A stretch of DNA of 64,000 nucleotides from Ignisphaera sp. (lineage in GTDB: Archaea; Thermoproteota; Thermoprotei_A; Sulfolobales; Ignisphaeraceae), in assembly GCA_038831005.1 (NCBI GenBank), contig JAWBKZ010000002.1, positions 62,001-126,000 of the forward strand, read 5' to 3'. Position 1 is the stretch's first letter. The number at the start of each line of letters is the position of its first letter. Position numbers and translations under genes: made by a program. Below the pieces are notes generated by a model, which ran no database searches, was not told where the DNA came from, and saw nothing but the letters and a program-made list of their open reading frames with translations. Positions 26,936 through 37,337 of this stretch are shown here, piece by piece.

Positions 26936-27647
26936 AGAAAACAAGGTTCTCGCAATTTCAACAAGTAACGAAGAACTGGACAACAGGCTTGGAGGAGGTA
27001 TACCGATACCATCACTCATACTCATCGAAGGTGACCATGGCACTGGTAAAAGCGTTCTAGCTCAGCAAATAACATATGGAGCTCTGAGAAACAACATGAA
27101 TGTCTACTACATCACAACAGAAAACACAGTTAAAGATTTTCTACTTCAAACAAAAAGACTAAGTATGGATATGACAAGCTTCTTCTTCAAAGGTAAGCTA
27201 AAGATATTTCCCGTCCATATAGAGGGTGCTAAATGGGCTAAGCGTGTAGCTAAATACCTCCTAGATATCGTTGGAGAATTTATGCTTAGAACTGTAGACT
27301 ACTGGGACCTAATGGTTATAGACTCTTTTTCTGTTTTAGCAGTATATGCCTCTATAAACGATGTACTAGACTTCATATCCCGAGCCAAGAACATTACCTC
27401 GCGAGGAAAGGTTACGGTATTCGTGGTTCATCCAGAAGCATTAACAGATGACATAATGATTAGATTGAGAAGCGAATGTGATGGATACATAAGGTTGAAG
27501 CCCTACAGCGTAGGAGGAATGATCATCAAGGTTATGGAGGTTGTGAAACTTAGAGGTGCTTTAGGACCTGTGGACAGTATGATAGCATTTGATGTAGATC
27601 CTGCCTTTGGTATCAAGATCATACCGATATCTCTTGCAAAAGCATGA
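26928..27647 (+). CDS. arlH: Archaellum motor protein ArlH (KaiC-like ATP-binding protein)
   Basis: A RecA/KaiC-family ATP-binding protein of about 239 residues that forms a ring under ArlI and regulates motor assembly. Walker A is GDHGTGKSVLAQQ (about residue 35 of this form) and Walker B is WDLMVIDSFSVLAVY. The arginine-containing C-terminal part is DVDPAFGIKIIPIS. The frame opens at TTG 26916, but GGTGATGAATATG favours ATG 26928. It lies 15 bases before arlI. Confidence 0.9.
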   Translation: MVRENKVLAISTSNEELDNRLGGGIPIPSLILIEGDHGTGKSVLAQQITYGALRNNMNVYYITTENTVKDFLLQTKRLSMDMTSFFFKGKLKIFPVHIEGAKWAKRVAKYLLDIVGEFMLRTVDYWDLMVIDSFSVLAVYASINDVLDFISRAKNITSRGKVTVFVVHPEALTDDIMIRLRSECDGYIRLKPYSVGGMIIKVMEVVKLRGALGPVDSMIAFDVDPAFGIKIIPISLAKA

Positions 27648-27662
27648 CATGGTGATTAAGTC

Positions 27663-29342
27663 TTGTCTCTACAAACAGTAACAATTAGTGAGAAAGTTAA
27701 AGACGCTTTAAAGAAAGCACCTTATGTTGTACGATACATCAAAAATATTGAAAAGAGTATAGGTTTCCCCAATATTCTTGATGTCTCTGAACTTAGTTAC
27801 GATTTAAAGAAGCTACGAAATGTGAATCTGATGTACCATATAGGTGAAGGGATCTTTATACATATCTATATGCCTCCTCAAGGAACTGTTAGCGGATACA
27901 GAAAATATGTTGTTATTGAGCCACCTTCTCCTCACCCAAGATTGCTGGAGTCAATCGAGATAAGGCTTGCCGATGTTATAACCGAGAAAGATAATGTTGA
28001 AGATATTGAAGAAAGGAAAAAACTCATATTATCAAAACTAGACAGCATTATAAGAATCGTTGATACACCAGTAAATTACGGTTCATTAAAAAGTGGTACA
28101 AAGACTATTCAAGTCTATAGAGCAGATTACGAATACCTTAGGTACCATATCGCGAAAGATAAAATAGGTCTAGGTGTTCTCGAACCATTCATAAAGGATA
28201 TCTGGATAGAAGATATAACCTGTAGAGGTATGGGCTTCATATACCTTTTCCACAAAATCTTTGGTCCTCTCGAAACCAATATAGAGTTCAAAACTACTGA
28301 AGAACTTGATTCTTTCGTAATTAAACTTGCTGAAAGAATAGGGAAACCTGTATCTCATGCAAGACCAATAGTTGATGCAACTCTTCCAGATGGTTCAAGA
28401 ATAAATATTGTCTATGGAGGGGATGTGAGTCTCCATGGGAGTAATTTCACGATTAGGAAATTCAGTAAAATACCCATAAGTGTAACTCAATTAATAGCAT
28501 GGAACACACTAGATGTAAAGATTGCTGCTTATCTATGGATGCTCCTCAACAATAGTATGAGCGGCTTCATATGTGGTGAAACAGCTTCAGGAAAAACCAC
28601 ATTACTCAACGCTATATCAGCTTTCATTCCACCGACGTACAAAGTTGTATCTATAGAGGATACAGCAGAAGTACAGCTACCTCATCTCAATTGGGTAAGA
28701 GAATTAACTAGAGATACAGGTTCTAAAGAGTCTTCAGTAACAATGTTTGATCTACTTAGAGCTGCTTTAAGACAGAGACCCAACTACATAATTGTTGGCG
28801 AGATTAGAGGAGTAGAAGCAGCTATAGCTTTTCAAGCTATGCAGACGGGTCATCCAGTACTATCAACATTTCATGCAGCAAGTGTTGAAAGAGTTGTTCA
28901 AAGATTAACAGGTGAGCCGATCAAGATCCCCAAGAGCTTTATGGATAATCTGAACTTTGTTACAATACAGTCAGCTGTATGGAGAGGCGGGATAATGCTT
29001 AGGAGAGTTATTAGTGTTAACGAGATTATTGGTTACGATCCTGAGGTAGACTCGATAATCTATGTACCTGTATTCACGTGGGATCCTGTTAGAGATGTTT
29101 TTGTATTTAGAGGTGAGGGTGCAAGTTATCTTTTGGAGAACAAGATAGCGGTAATGCGCGGTATCTCTAGAATCAATATGAGGCAGATATACGAGGAACT
29201 AAATATGCGGGCGCGGTTCTTAGACTTAATGGTTAAGAAAAAGATATTAAATTATTTTGATGTATGGAACACCATTATAAAGACATATGAAATTGGATTG
29301 GAAACAGCTTTGAATCGTCTTGAAAGAGGTTCACTGACTTAA
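27663..29342 (+). CDS. arlI: Archaellum assembly/rotation ATPase ArlI
   Basis: A 559-residue type II/IV secretion ATPase that powers both assembly and rotation. The N-terminal 220 residues are the regulatory domain. The motor domain has Walker [15 protein letters not shown] (about residue 308), Asp-box VSIEDTAEVQLPH and Walker B YIIVGEIRGVEA. The His-box is GHPVLSTFHAAS. The start is TTG at 27663 with GGTGATT at 27651-27657 upstream. It sits directly before arlJ, as in all archaella. Confidence 0.95.
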   Translation: MSLQTVTISEKVKDALKKAPYVVRYIKNIEKSIGFPNILDVSELSYDLKKLRNVNLMYHIGEGIFIHIYMPPQGTVSGYRKYVVIEPPSPHPRLLESIEIRLADVITEKDNVEDIEERKKLILSKLDSIIRIVDTPVNYGSLKSGTKTIQVYRADYEYLRYHIAKDKIGLGVLEPFIKDIWIEDITCRGMGFIYLFHKIFGPLETNIEFKTTEELDSFVIKLAERIGKPVSHARPIVDATLPDGSRINIVYGGDVSLHGSNFTIRKFSKIPISVTQLIAWNTLDVKIAAYLWMLLNNSMSGFICGETASGKTTLLNAISAFIPPTYKVVSIEDTAEVQLPHLNWVRELTRDTGSKESSVTMFDLLRAALRQRPNYIIVGEIRGVEAAIAFQAMQTGHPVLSTFHAASVERVVQRLTGEPIKIPKSFMDNLNFVTIQSAVWRGGIMLRRVISVNEIIGYDPEVDSIIYVPVFTWDPVRDVFVFRGEGASYLLENKIAVMRGISRINMRQIYEELNMRARFLDLMVKKKILNYFDVWNTIIKTYEIGLETALNRLERGSLT

Positions 29343-29343
29343 T

Positions 29344-30963
29344 GTGATCAGCATGCCTTCACTAGCTAAGATTAGACCATTACTAATAACCATATCTCTT
29401 GTTGTTGTAGGGATATTCCTACCTTTTCCATATAACTTCAGTATGATAATTATATCACCTCTACCTGTTATCCTCTGGTACATCCTTATAGTATTGAGAA
29501 GAAAAGGTATAACAGCAGTAGTTGATGAAGATATGCTCTATCTTGTTACCCATATGTATGGTGTTTCTACAGGTAGACCCCCACATGAAAAGCTTTTCAA
29601 TCTATACAATGTTTCTGGAACTACATATAAAACCTATACCCATATATTAGCTAGAATATCTAATCTAGCTAAACGGTGGGGTTACGGATTCGTTAATGCT
29701 GTTAAACATCAAGCCAAATACGTTACCAACGTGGTATTCAAAGACTTTTTGCTCAGGCTCTCTGAAGCTATAAATGTTGGTGAAGATCTAGAGCTGTTTC
29801 TCCAGATGGAGCAAGATACTCTAACGGCAACCTATGAAGCTGACTATACTAGGGTGCTAGAGGCTATAAAGATCCTTCTAGGTATATACACCGCCGCAAT
29901 GTCCTCGTCTATATTCATTAACGTGAACCTCATACTGCTTTCTATGCTCTTTCTCGGTGATATACAAATAGTTGTGATATCATTTATAGCTTCTGTAATT
30001 ATGTTGGGTCTGCTGGTATTATTGATAAGGAAGTCTTTGCCAAAACAAGATATCGTGCACGATATGCCTATAAATCTTAGGGAGAGAAAAATGTATAGGT
30101 ATCTGCTAACGATATCTATAGCTCTTAGCATTGCATTAGGTACCTACATATACTATGTGTTTAGAAAGGAATGCTATGTATTGATAGCTACAGGCTTATG
30201 CCTACTTCTGCCGGGATTCATTGGCAGAAAAATAGAGAATAAGGTTAAGAATATCGAAAACTTTTTTGCGGTATTCATAAGGAGCTTGGGATTAGCCTAT
30301 ACGTCCTTAAGGAACTATGTAGCTTCTCTCAGAAGCATCCTTAGAACAGAATTTGGTGAACTTACAAAACCTATTCAGAGACTTTATGCAAGACTTAGAA
30401 ATGGTGTGGATAGAAAAATAGCTATGTACTACTTTATTGGTGAAACAGGGAGTGAGGCTGTTAGAAAGGGTATGGACATATTCTACGATTCTGTTGAAGC
30501 AGGTGGAGATCCAGCTAAAGTAGGGCAGATGATAAGTATTTTGACTCAGAGACTCGTTAACTTGAGGAAACAGAGAGAACAGATCGCTAGAGCTTTTCAA
30601 GGAACGATCTACGTGCTTCACGTTCTTATGGTAGCTCTAACGGAATTCGTCTTCACACTAGTTATAATTCTCCATGAACTTATCTCGACTATGTCTGGAA
30701 CACCTTATCAGATACTCCCCGTCACAATACTACCTCTAGATATGCTTATGTTCGTGAAAATAGGTCTTATATTCATTATAACACCGTTGAATGCTTTCGC
30801 TATGCAGTTCGCTAGAGGAGGTTTCGTGGGAGCAGCATGGCTCCACACATCGATTCTGCTGATACTTAGTGGAGCAACATTGCTTATATCCTCAACGTTC
30901 TCTCAATCGATTTTCGCTGTACTAAATATAGAGGATATAATGGTTGCCGTAGGTCCAGGCTAG
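29344..30963 (+). CDS. arlJ: Archaellum membrane platform protein ArlJ
   Basis: A 539-residue polytopic membrane protein, the homologue of PilC/GspF/TadC, which anchors the ArlI motor. It has hydrophobic pairs near residues 10-50, 180-225 and 255-300, and four more helices in the last 140 residues. Two large charged cytoplasmic loops (about 60-180 and 300-420) contact ArlI. The start is GTG 29344 (one base after the arlI stop) or ATG 29353. It is the last gene of the operon. Confidence 0.93.
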   Translation: MISMPSLAKIRPLLITISLVVVGIFLPFPYNFSMIIISPLPVILWYILIVLRRKGITAVVDEDMLYLVTHMYGVSTGRPPHEKLFNLYNVSGTTYKTYTHILARISNLAKRWGYGFVNAVKHQAKYVTNVVFKDFLLRLSEAINVGEDLELFLQMEQDTLTATYEADYTRVLEAIKILLGIYTAAMSSSIFINVNLILLSMLFLGDIQIVVISFIASVIMLGLLVLLIRKSLPKQDIVHDMPINLRERKMYRYLLTISIALSIALGTYIYYVFRKECYVLIATGLCLLLPGFIGRKIENKVKNIENFFAVFIRSLGLAYTSLRNYVASLRSILRTEFGELTKPIQRLYARLRNGVDRKIAMYYFIGETGSEAVRKGMDIFYDSVEAGGDPAKVGQMISILTQRLVNLRKQREQIARAFQGTIYVLHVLMVALTEFVFTLVIILHELISTMSGTPYQILPVTILPLDMLMFVKIGLIFIITPLNAFAMQFARGGFVGAAWLHTSILLILSGATLLISSTFSQSIFAVLNIEDIMVAVGPG

Positions 30964-30969
30964 AATACC

Positions 30970-31326
30970 CTACGGTTTTAATTCCTCATAAATATTTTCG
31001 AAAAACTGATTAATACTCTCTTCAGCTTTAGATACAAGCCTTGGAATAATTATGACAATAATAAGTATCGAAATAAATGATAAAAGTGCTCCTAATGCTA
31101 CAACGTACTCGTTATCCGAGGTGAAGACCATCACTATACCTAGGATCAAAACAAAGATAAATACGATGATCATAACAATGGACGTAACTACATTATCAAG
31201 AATCATGGATATGATTCCAAGAACTTCTAACGGAGGTTGTGCAACAGCCATCAGTACTCCGGCAACAGCTAGGGTAATAGATATAGATAATGTTATCAGC
31301 ACTAGGGCTCTTTTGGTTATAGTCAT
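30970..31326 (-). CDS. Small three-TM membrane protein, unknown
   Basis: A 118-residue hydrophobic protein with helices at about 7-28, 48-68 and 75-97 and an acidic soluble tail (SKAEESINQFFENIYEELKP). It is convergent with arlJ, with 6 bases between stops. The plus-strand frame over the same bases lacks a signal or family pattern and is rejected. Function is unknown. Its closeness to the archaellum genes may be accidental because the strand differs. Confidence 0.55.
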   Translation of the reverse strand: MTITKRALVLITLSISITLAVAGVLMAVAQPPLEVLGIISMILDNVVTSIVMIIVFIFVLILGIVMVFTSDNEYVVALGALLSFISILIIVIIIPRLVSKAEESINQFFENIYEELKP

Positions 31327-31453
31327 GATCTTATCTCTATATTAATATCCACTCTACGAGATAATTATGTATTGCTTACTCTTGCGACCTCCAGTCGCTT
31401 TACTCCGCTCAAATAATAATTTGTTGATAATATCTGATAGAGTAGTGTCTGTG

Positions 31454-33724
31454 ATGAAGAAAATTGCATTACTAGCAACGATACTGATCTATATACTCAT
31501 ATTCAGCTGTATGTGTAATGTCGATATCTATGGACAGACTCTAGATGTTCCTTTGCTAGAATTTGATGGGTCTCTAGAAGCAATTATACCTCTAAGAGAC
31601 GTATATTCAGCTTTATACTCAAACACTATAGCCACGTTATACATCTATAAAGGTGTGCCCAAGCTTCTTGACCTATACGATGGTGATTCATATCTAGAGG
31701 TACACTTTAAGGTAGCTATAGATGGAAGGTACCTCTGGATCCATACTAATAGTTCAGGTATAGTCTTCCATGGATATGGGGTCACATCTAGATACAAATT
31801 AAGTGGAGAAGACGATACCCAGGTCACACTTTACACAGTATCCCTATATAGATATAACTCGTTTTATTTAATGTTGTGCTTCTCTAATCCTAGACAACAT
31901 CTAATAACACTAGACATCTATGCATCATCAAATCTATCTATTTCCGCCATAGCCTCAAGCTACAGCAAAGCTTTCAGTGTAGAGATCAATAACAAGTCAC
32001 TGTATCTAGTTCTTCTAGATAAATCATCTGTTGATTACAGATACACAGAACAAAACATTAGTATGAATATCAGTATCAATAGATGTATGAATCTATTGAT
32101 AGGTTTTGACAAAGCATTGATGTATATCGATAGACGTTCTGTATACAATCTAATAGAATTCTCTAAACAATATTTTGCAAATATGCTAAATGATTTACCT
32201 AGGATAGTCACTAAATACAAGTCTATACAGAAACTCTACACGTTTAGTATTTACATAAAAATCAATAGGTTTTCACGTATAGGCTACGCCGATTTTTCTA
32301 CTAATGTAAATCCTCTTGATCTAATTTCGCTATCATATATATTCAAATTCTCTAACTTTCGATATGGATTGGTATACCTTCTTAATGGTTTTAGTCACGG
32401 TCTATACGATCTTGATGAACCAGTAATACAGTACTCATATCTGGATATCGTAATCAATCTCTATAAAGTCTATGGGCTAGCCATAGAAAGATATGTCAAC
32501 GAACATTATCTAGAGAAAATATATAACGATACTATAACGCACATTGAAAATAAAGGATCTTCGCTAAATCCTGTCAGGATAGGCTTTGCATACCTCATAT
32601 TAGAGAAGATGAAAGAATATTGTAGCTATACAGCATGCAGAAATTTCGAGAATATCGATAGCTACCTAGATAGTACTCGTAGATTACTTAAACCATCTTC
32701 TAGTATTGTAGAGAATGTGGATGAAAATGCGTTACTTGTTCTAGCTTTCGCATCATTATCCAATAGCTCGTGTATCTATATCGATCATTTTATAGGTAGT
32801 ATCGAGAAACTGAATATTTCGGCATTACACTACAATGTATTGTCAGAACTATCCATTATTGTTTTAGCACGATGTAATAGAGTTGAGGAATCCATGATGC
32901 TTCTGAATAAATACTTCGAGTACTCTCTAAAGCAAAAATCCATATCGATAAACTCTGACTACCTTATGCTCTACGGATTTTATAGAGTAGACATAGAGTA
33001 TACACACACAGAACAATACGTAGTACTAAATCCCTCAGTTCCACCACCATTAGCTAACACCTCAATCCATCTCTATATAAATAGGAAGAAAATCACTATC
33101 CACTACCTGGGATGGGGATCTACCATACTATCACTATATATTGATGTCGATAGATATCAAGACAATAAAGTACCTCTAGATAAGGTATCTACATACAGTA
33201 GAATTGTTGTAGAGCTAGATAAAAAATCTTCAGCATCATTACTTACACTTACGGTTACAGAAAAGGGGGCACCAGTGAAATTTAAACCCATAACTATTTA
33301 TGCATCATTCTATAACTTTTCAACAGTACTACATACAGATGATAAAGGTGTTGTAACAGTTTCAGTACCATGTCTATCTCCTTTAACAATATATGTTGAT
33401 GGTAGAAGCTACACCATCTTAATTATTAGATGTCTCTCTAGCGAGAATATCACTATAGATATCGATATGGAAGGATTAAGTCCTTTGGAGGACTCTAATA
33501 ACGATACAACAACTAAACATACTCTTACTAGTATCTCTTCAATAACCTCGCATACTCATCTCTATACCTCTAACAATTACATGGAATATACGAAATCTAG
33601 TCAATCACAAGAATTGATAAATAGCGCATCGACTTTGAACACCTTGATTATTACTTTAATAATTCTAATACCTAGTAGCATAGGTATCTTATTGATAGTA
33701 CATCTCAAGAGGTTGAGAAAATGA
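31454..33724 (+). CDS. Large extracellular protein with signal peptide and C-terminal anchor
   Basis: About 756 residues from ATG 31454, where a signal peptide begins (MKKIALLATILIYILIFSC). The open frame extends to 31367, but that N-terminal stretch would spoil the signal. The middle (about 270-510) looks like helical repeats and the part after about 580 looks beta-rich with a carboxypeptidase-like TDDKGVVTVSV segment. This recalls, weakly, alpha-2-macroglobulin-type architecture. A Thr/Ser-rich stalk (about 680-720) precedes a final membrane helix ending in KRLRK. The stop overlaps the next start (ATGA). Confidence 0.7.
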   Translation: MKKIALLATILIYILIFSCMCNVDIYGQTLDVPLLEFDGSLEAIIPLRDVYSALYSNTIATLYIYKGVPKLLDLYDGDSYLEVHFKVAIDGRYLWIHTNSSGIVFHGYGVTSRYKLSGEDDTQVTLYTVSLYRYNSFYLMLCFSNPRQHLITLDIYASSNLSISAIASSYSKAFSVEINNKSLYLVLLDKSSVDYRYTEQNISMNISINRCMNLLIGFDKALMYIDRRSVYNLIEFSKQYFANMLNDLPRIVTKYKSIQKLYTFSIYIKINRFSRIGYADFSTNVNPLDLISLSYIFKFSNFRYGLVYLLNGFSHGLYDLDEPVIQYSYLDIVINLYKVYGLAIERYVNEHYLEKIYNDTITHIENKGSSLNPVRIGFAYLILEKMKEYCSYTACRNFENIDSYLDSTRRLLKPSSSIVENVDENALLVLAFASLSNSSCIYIDHFIGSIEKLNISALHYNVLSELSIIVLARCNRVEESMMLLNKYFEYSLKQKSISINSDYLMLYGFYRVDIEYTHTEQYVVLNPSVPPPLANTSIHLYINRKKITIHYLGWGSTILSLYIDVDRYQDNKVPLDKVSTYSRIVVELDKKSSASLLTLTVTEKGAPVKFKPITIYASFYNFSTVLHTDDKGVVTVSVPCLSPLTIYVDGRSYTILIIRCLSSENITIDIDMEGLSPLEDSNNDTTTKHTLTSISSITSHTHLYTSNNYMEYTKSSQSQELINSASTLNTLIITLIILIPSSIGILLIVHLKRLRK

Positions 33725-35250
33725 ACAAGAAACTATTTCCATACATTGTTAGCTTATTCTTATTCATATCAATGATATCTAATCTCGCTTGTATAGCTAT
33801 GCAAAGTGATAGAGATCAAAAAAGATCTGCGTCATTTATAATTACTGTAGATGAATGGGTCTTGGAATTTCATGTCTCTTTTCCGTGGGTATGGATAGCG
33901 GGTAGTGTTGTGGATATAGATACTGTTTTCAGAGTTCGTGAAGTGGGGAAAGGTGGTCTAACCATATACAGTTTGAGAGTTTCTACAGGAGAAATCGATG
34001 TATCTAAGTATGTTGGTATGTTTAGTCGAGTAGGAGAGGAGAAGAGTATCACACTAAGTCTACCTACGATAGATCCTCGGTACCTTTTCGATAATAAGAG
34101 TTCGACGCTAATTGATCTATATATCTATATTGGTGGATATGTAGAGAGTTATAAAGGTAGAGAGTTCTTTACAAGGAACTTTACAGTAAGAGCTATTCCT
34201 GTTAATATTTTGCCATCTGTTGTAAGATTAAGCCTATCTGTAGATAAGTATGATGCTATCTACATTATTGATGTCCAGGCATCAAATAACTATCCGAATC
34301 CTTTACACAATGTGTACCTCATGATGTATGTGAATAGCTCTCTCTATACATCGGTGTTCTACAGAATTATGTCGCCATTCAATATAACATCAACACGATT
34401 TCCTCTACCTACAGATAAGCAAGGTGTATACATAATTACGGCAGTTATAAACTATACAACATCTGAAGGGTTTGTAGGGTACTCGATAGCATCGACAAAG
34501 ATATACGTAAAAGGTGTACCAAGAATAATTCTACAAATCAATACTTCTGTTACCTATGTTTTTAAACCAGTAAGGTTATATGGTTCAGCCAATCCAGTTC
34601 AAGGACTTAAACTAATCCTAGAGACCAGTATCGATGGAATTGACTGGAACAGAGTTGAAGAAATTTCAACAGATAATGAAGGAAGATTCAGCTATGTATG
34701 GATACCAAATACATCTGGTATCCATCTGTTTAGAGTAAGAAATATAGAAAGCGAATTATTGAGAGAAAGTTTAAGCAATATTGTTGCTGTATCTGTAGAG
34801 AAAGTGAAGCCATCTATATCATTTGAGTTAGACAAAGAAGCTGTTGAGGTAGGTAGACAGGTAAAGATAAGAGTAGCAATAGAACCTAAGATGAAAACAC
34901 CCGTAACAATTCTATACATATCTCCAAAAGAATATAGCTGGAGAACCTACACTAACGTTACAACAGATAGTAGTGGTTTTGCTGAAACAATATTCATACC
35001 CACAACACCAGGCGAGTATAAACTTAAGGCTATAGTAAAAGAAACAAGCGAACTATATTCAGCAGAAAGCTCTATAAAAACACTCAGAGTAGAAGAAACA
35101 ACTCAGCTGCAGCAAACGACAATACCACAAAAACCTAGAGAAGAACATGCTCCACAGTTTTTCGTACAAGAGTATAGGAACTATGTAGTTATTGCATTAA
35201 TAATTGTTGCAGCAGTATTCTCATCACTACTCTACTTCAAACGAAGATAG
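33721..35250 (+). CDS. Extracellular protein with Ig-like domains and C-terminal anchor
   Basis: A 509-residue protein with an N-terminal signal helix (FPYIVSLFLFISMISNLACI). Several beta-sandwich segments follow, at least two with the Big/Ig-like pattern ending in SGIHLFRVRN and PGEYKLKAIV. A Gln/Pro linker (TQLQQTTIPQKP) then leads to a terminal membrane helix and KRR. The ATGA overlap with the preceding gene means coupled translation and probably a complex on the cell surface. Function is unknown; an S-layer-associated role is conceivable. Confidence 0.7.
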   Translation: MNKKLFPYIVSLFLFISMISNLACIAMQSDRDQKRSASFIITVDEWVLEFHVSFPWVWIAGSVVDIDTVFRVREVGKGGLTIYSLRVSTGEIDVSKYVGMFSRVGEEKSITLSLPTIDPRYLFDNKSSTLIDLYIYIGGYVESYKGREFFTRNFTVRAIPVNILPSVVRLSLSVDKYDAIYIIDVQASNNYPNPLHNVYLMMYVNSSLYTSVFYRIMSPFNITSTRFPLPTDKQGVYIITAVINYTTSEGFVGYSIASTKIYVKGVPRIILQINTSVTYVFKPVRLYGSANPVQGLKLILETSIDGIDWNRVEEISTDNEGRFSYVWIPNTSGIHLFRVRNIESELLRESLSNIVAVSVEKVKPSISFELDKEAVEVGRQVKIRVAIEPKMKTPVTILYISPKEYSWRTYTNVTTDSSGFAETIFIPTTPGEYKLKAIVKETSELYSAESSIKTLRVEETTQLQQTTIPQKPREEHAPQFFVQEYRNYVVIALIIVAAVFSSLLYFKRR

Positions 35251-35496
35251 TATGTAGTATCTAGACAATTAAGAATCTGCGTATTTCATAGATTAAATAT
35301 GGATCTCAGGGTACACACAATATTGGTAAATGTAATGAATATATCAGGCATTTAAGTTTCTCTTAGTAACCTTCCTAATGAGTTATGGGTCATTAGATTC
35401 TACAGATGCCGTAAAAATTTTACAATATATCGTGTCAAGTTCTTCAGTAAATACGCCCAATGATGTAATTCATGATATGTAATATAGATATATCGA

Positions 35497-36177
35497 TTAT
35501 AGTGTGAGGAGATAGATTATAGCTATTATAGCTGTTACTGCAAGTGTTATAAAGATGTTATCGTCTACGGGATTTATTTCTATTCTTTCTACAATTGATG
35601 CTATACCCATAGCTAGAGAACCTATCAATCCTGAGAATACATAGCCTATAGGCATCATAACGATAGCCATGGCTATGTTCCCCACCCAGTGTTTCGTTCT
35701 ATATCCAAAGACTATGTTTCTGACCAAACCTGTAACAGCATCACCAAAAGATATAGCTAGAGCAGGTAGAATGGCTATCCACGGATCTCCAGTTAAGATC
35801 CATAAAACGAATATCGATGTTCCCCAAGCTACACAGAAATTAACTTCATATATATTGTCTTCAGTTTGAAACCAGCTCGTTATCCTTCTGGATCTATGTG
35901 GTAGATATATAGCAATAGCCAATAGATATGCAAAAAACATCGGGACAAAAGGCTCGATGAATAATAGCGGTACAAGGAGTGCAACAATACCTCCACTCAT
36001 CATGTGTATGATCTTTCTATTGAAGTATACAGCAACATTATGTTTTAAGCCTTTAGAGATCATAAAGTTGTAGAGATGCTTTGTAACGAAACGCACTAAA
36101 AATACTATATATATGAACAAAGGAATAGCTTTTAAAATATCGTATATCAGTTCCTCAGCTGTTACAGTAGGTAGCAC
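35497..36177 (-). CDS. Dolichol kinase/CTP-transferase-like membrane enzyme
   Basis: A 226-residue membrane protein with six or seven helices, of the SEC59/DGK1/VTE5 family of CTP-dependent polyprenol or lipid kinases. Landmarks are NRKIIHMMSGG (about residue 53), TEDNIYEVNF (about 103) and FGDAVTGLVRN then KHWVGNIAMA (about 143-170), where the family carries its CTP-binding residues. In archaea it could phosphorylate dolichol for N-glycosylation or geranylgeraniol for lipid salvage. It appears to be transcribed alone. Confidence 0.75.
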   Translation of the reverse strand: MLPTVTAEELIYDILKAIPLFIYIVFLVRFVTKHLYNFMISKGLKHNVAVYFNRKIIHMMSGGIVALLVPLLFIEPFVPMFFAYLLAIAIYLPHRSRRITSWFQTEDNIYEVNFCVAWGTSIFVLWILTGDPWIAILPALAISFGDAVTGLVRNIVFGYRTKHWVGNIAMAIVMMPIGYVFSGLIGSLAMGIASIVERIEINPVDDNIFITLAVTAIIAIIYLLTL

Positions 36178-36495
36178 CAGTATTCCCCATTCTAATGCTT
36201 CTGAAACTGCTATAGAGATATTTAAGATTTAACAACATTATTGTATACATCTATACTTATTACGTACTAGTGCATAACCGGATTAATTTAATAAGTTAAT
36301 CTAATTCAATAAGCTATACCACAACAGAGATTTGTTACAACTTGATTAAATGTTTGTCTAAACGTTAACATAACGACGTATCGATAAACGGAAAATTCGA
36401 CAGTATGTTAACATACCAAGAATGGCTAACAGATAGGTATTTATATCCTATGAATGATATTAGAGATATATAGTAATGATGTTGAGGCACTCATC

Positions 36496-36879
36496 ATGTC
36501 TAAAGAGGTGATATACACAGACAAAGCACCAAAACCTGTAGGACCTTATTCGCAGGCAGTAAAGATAGGACCATGGCTATTTATCTCAGGTCAGATACCC
36601 ATAGATCCCTCCACGGGTCATGTTATCGAAGGAGATATAAAGAGTCAAACACGAAGAGTTCTAGAGAATATAAAGTCGATACTTGAGGCATGCAATTATT
36701 CACTTAAGGATGTAGTCAAGGTCACAGTATATCTGACCGATTTGAGCGATCTTCAGGACTTCAATACCATTTATAGTCTCTACTTCGATAAGGAGCCACC
36801 GGCTAGAACAACAGTACAGGTGTCGGCATTACCTCGGAGCGTAAAGGTAGAAATCGATGTTATAGCATATAGAGAATAG
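36496..36879 (+). CDS. ridA: RidA-family enamine/imine deaminase
   Basis: A 127-residue RidA/YjgF protein that hydrolyses reactive enamines such as 2-aminoacrylate formed by PLP enzymes. Family stretches are [28 protein letters not shown] and [17 protein letters not shown], and the end [14 protein letters not shown] carries the conserved arginine. The open frame begins at 36454, but the TATA-like ATTTATATCC at 36439-36448 and the site GAGG at 36484-36487 place the start at ATG 36496. Confidence 0.9.
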   Translation: MSKEVIYTDKAPKPVGPYSQAVKIGPWLFISGQIPIDPSTGHVIEGDIKSQTRRVLENIKSILEACNYSLKDVVKVTVYLTDLSDLQDFNTIYSLYFDKEPPARTTVQVSALPRSVKVEIDVIAYRE

Positions 36880-37148
36880 TCAATAGTTCCTTTAGTACCA
36901 CGAAACTGCAGTCTATAATAATCTAGTGATGCTCCAGATCCCTGAAAATTTCACACGTCTTGTGCCTATTCTAAGATCTATTTCACATTAAATTTAATCT
37001 AATTAACTGCTGAAAGGTATAAATAGAGGTCGACTCTTCACTGCGAACTAAATTATATTGCTTACTTATGATTGTTAGTCGCTTAAGCTTCAAAAGATAA
37101 TACTGCTGTAATACATGCTACTGGTGATATTAGGAAAGGCTGATTACA

Positions 37149-37337
37149 TTGAGAGTAATAGATGAGGAGAAACTCAATAGAACTGTACCCGGCTATAAAG
37201 CCTTTCTTAATCTCATCATTAGAAACAAGAAGGGTAGCGAGAATATGTGTGATGTTATAAAATTTGTCTCTGATACCTATAGAAACCAAGATATCGTAAA
37301 GAAACTTTTTTCAGAAAATTCAGTCAAATGTTACTAA
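37149..37337 (+). CDS. Small unknown protein coupled to a wHTH gene
   Basis: A 62-residue protein from TTG 37149, rich in Lys, Asn and Asp, without membrane segments. It overlaps the following frame by 10 bases. The overlap and common strand suggest an operon, and the size recalls toxin-antitoxin or regulator-partner pairs, but there is no motif to support a specific role. The start is uncertain. Confidence 0.4.
   Translation: MRVIDEEKLNRTVPGYKAFLNLIIRNKKGSENMCDVIKFVSDTYRNQDIVKKLFSENSVKCY

Noticed and set aside
31052-31345. 97-codon plus-strand frame opposite the three-TM protein
   Set aside because: The minus-strand frame has a clear three-helix membrane pattern; the plus strand has none.
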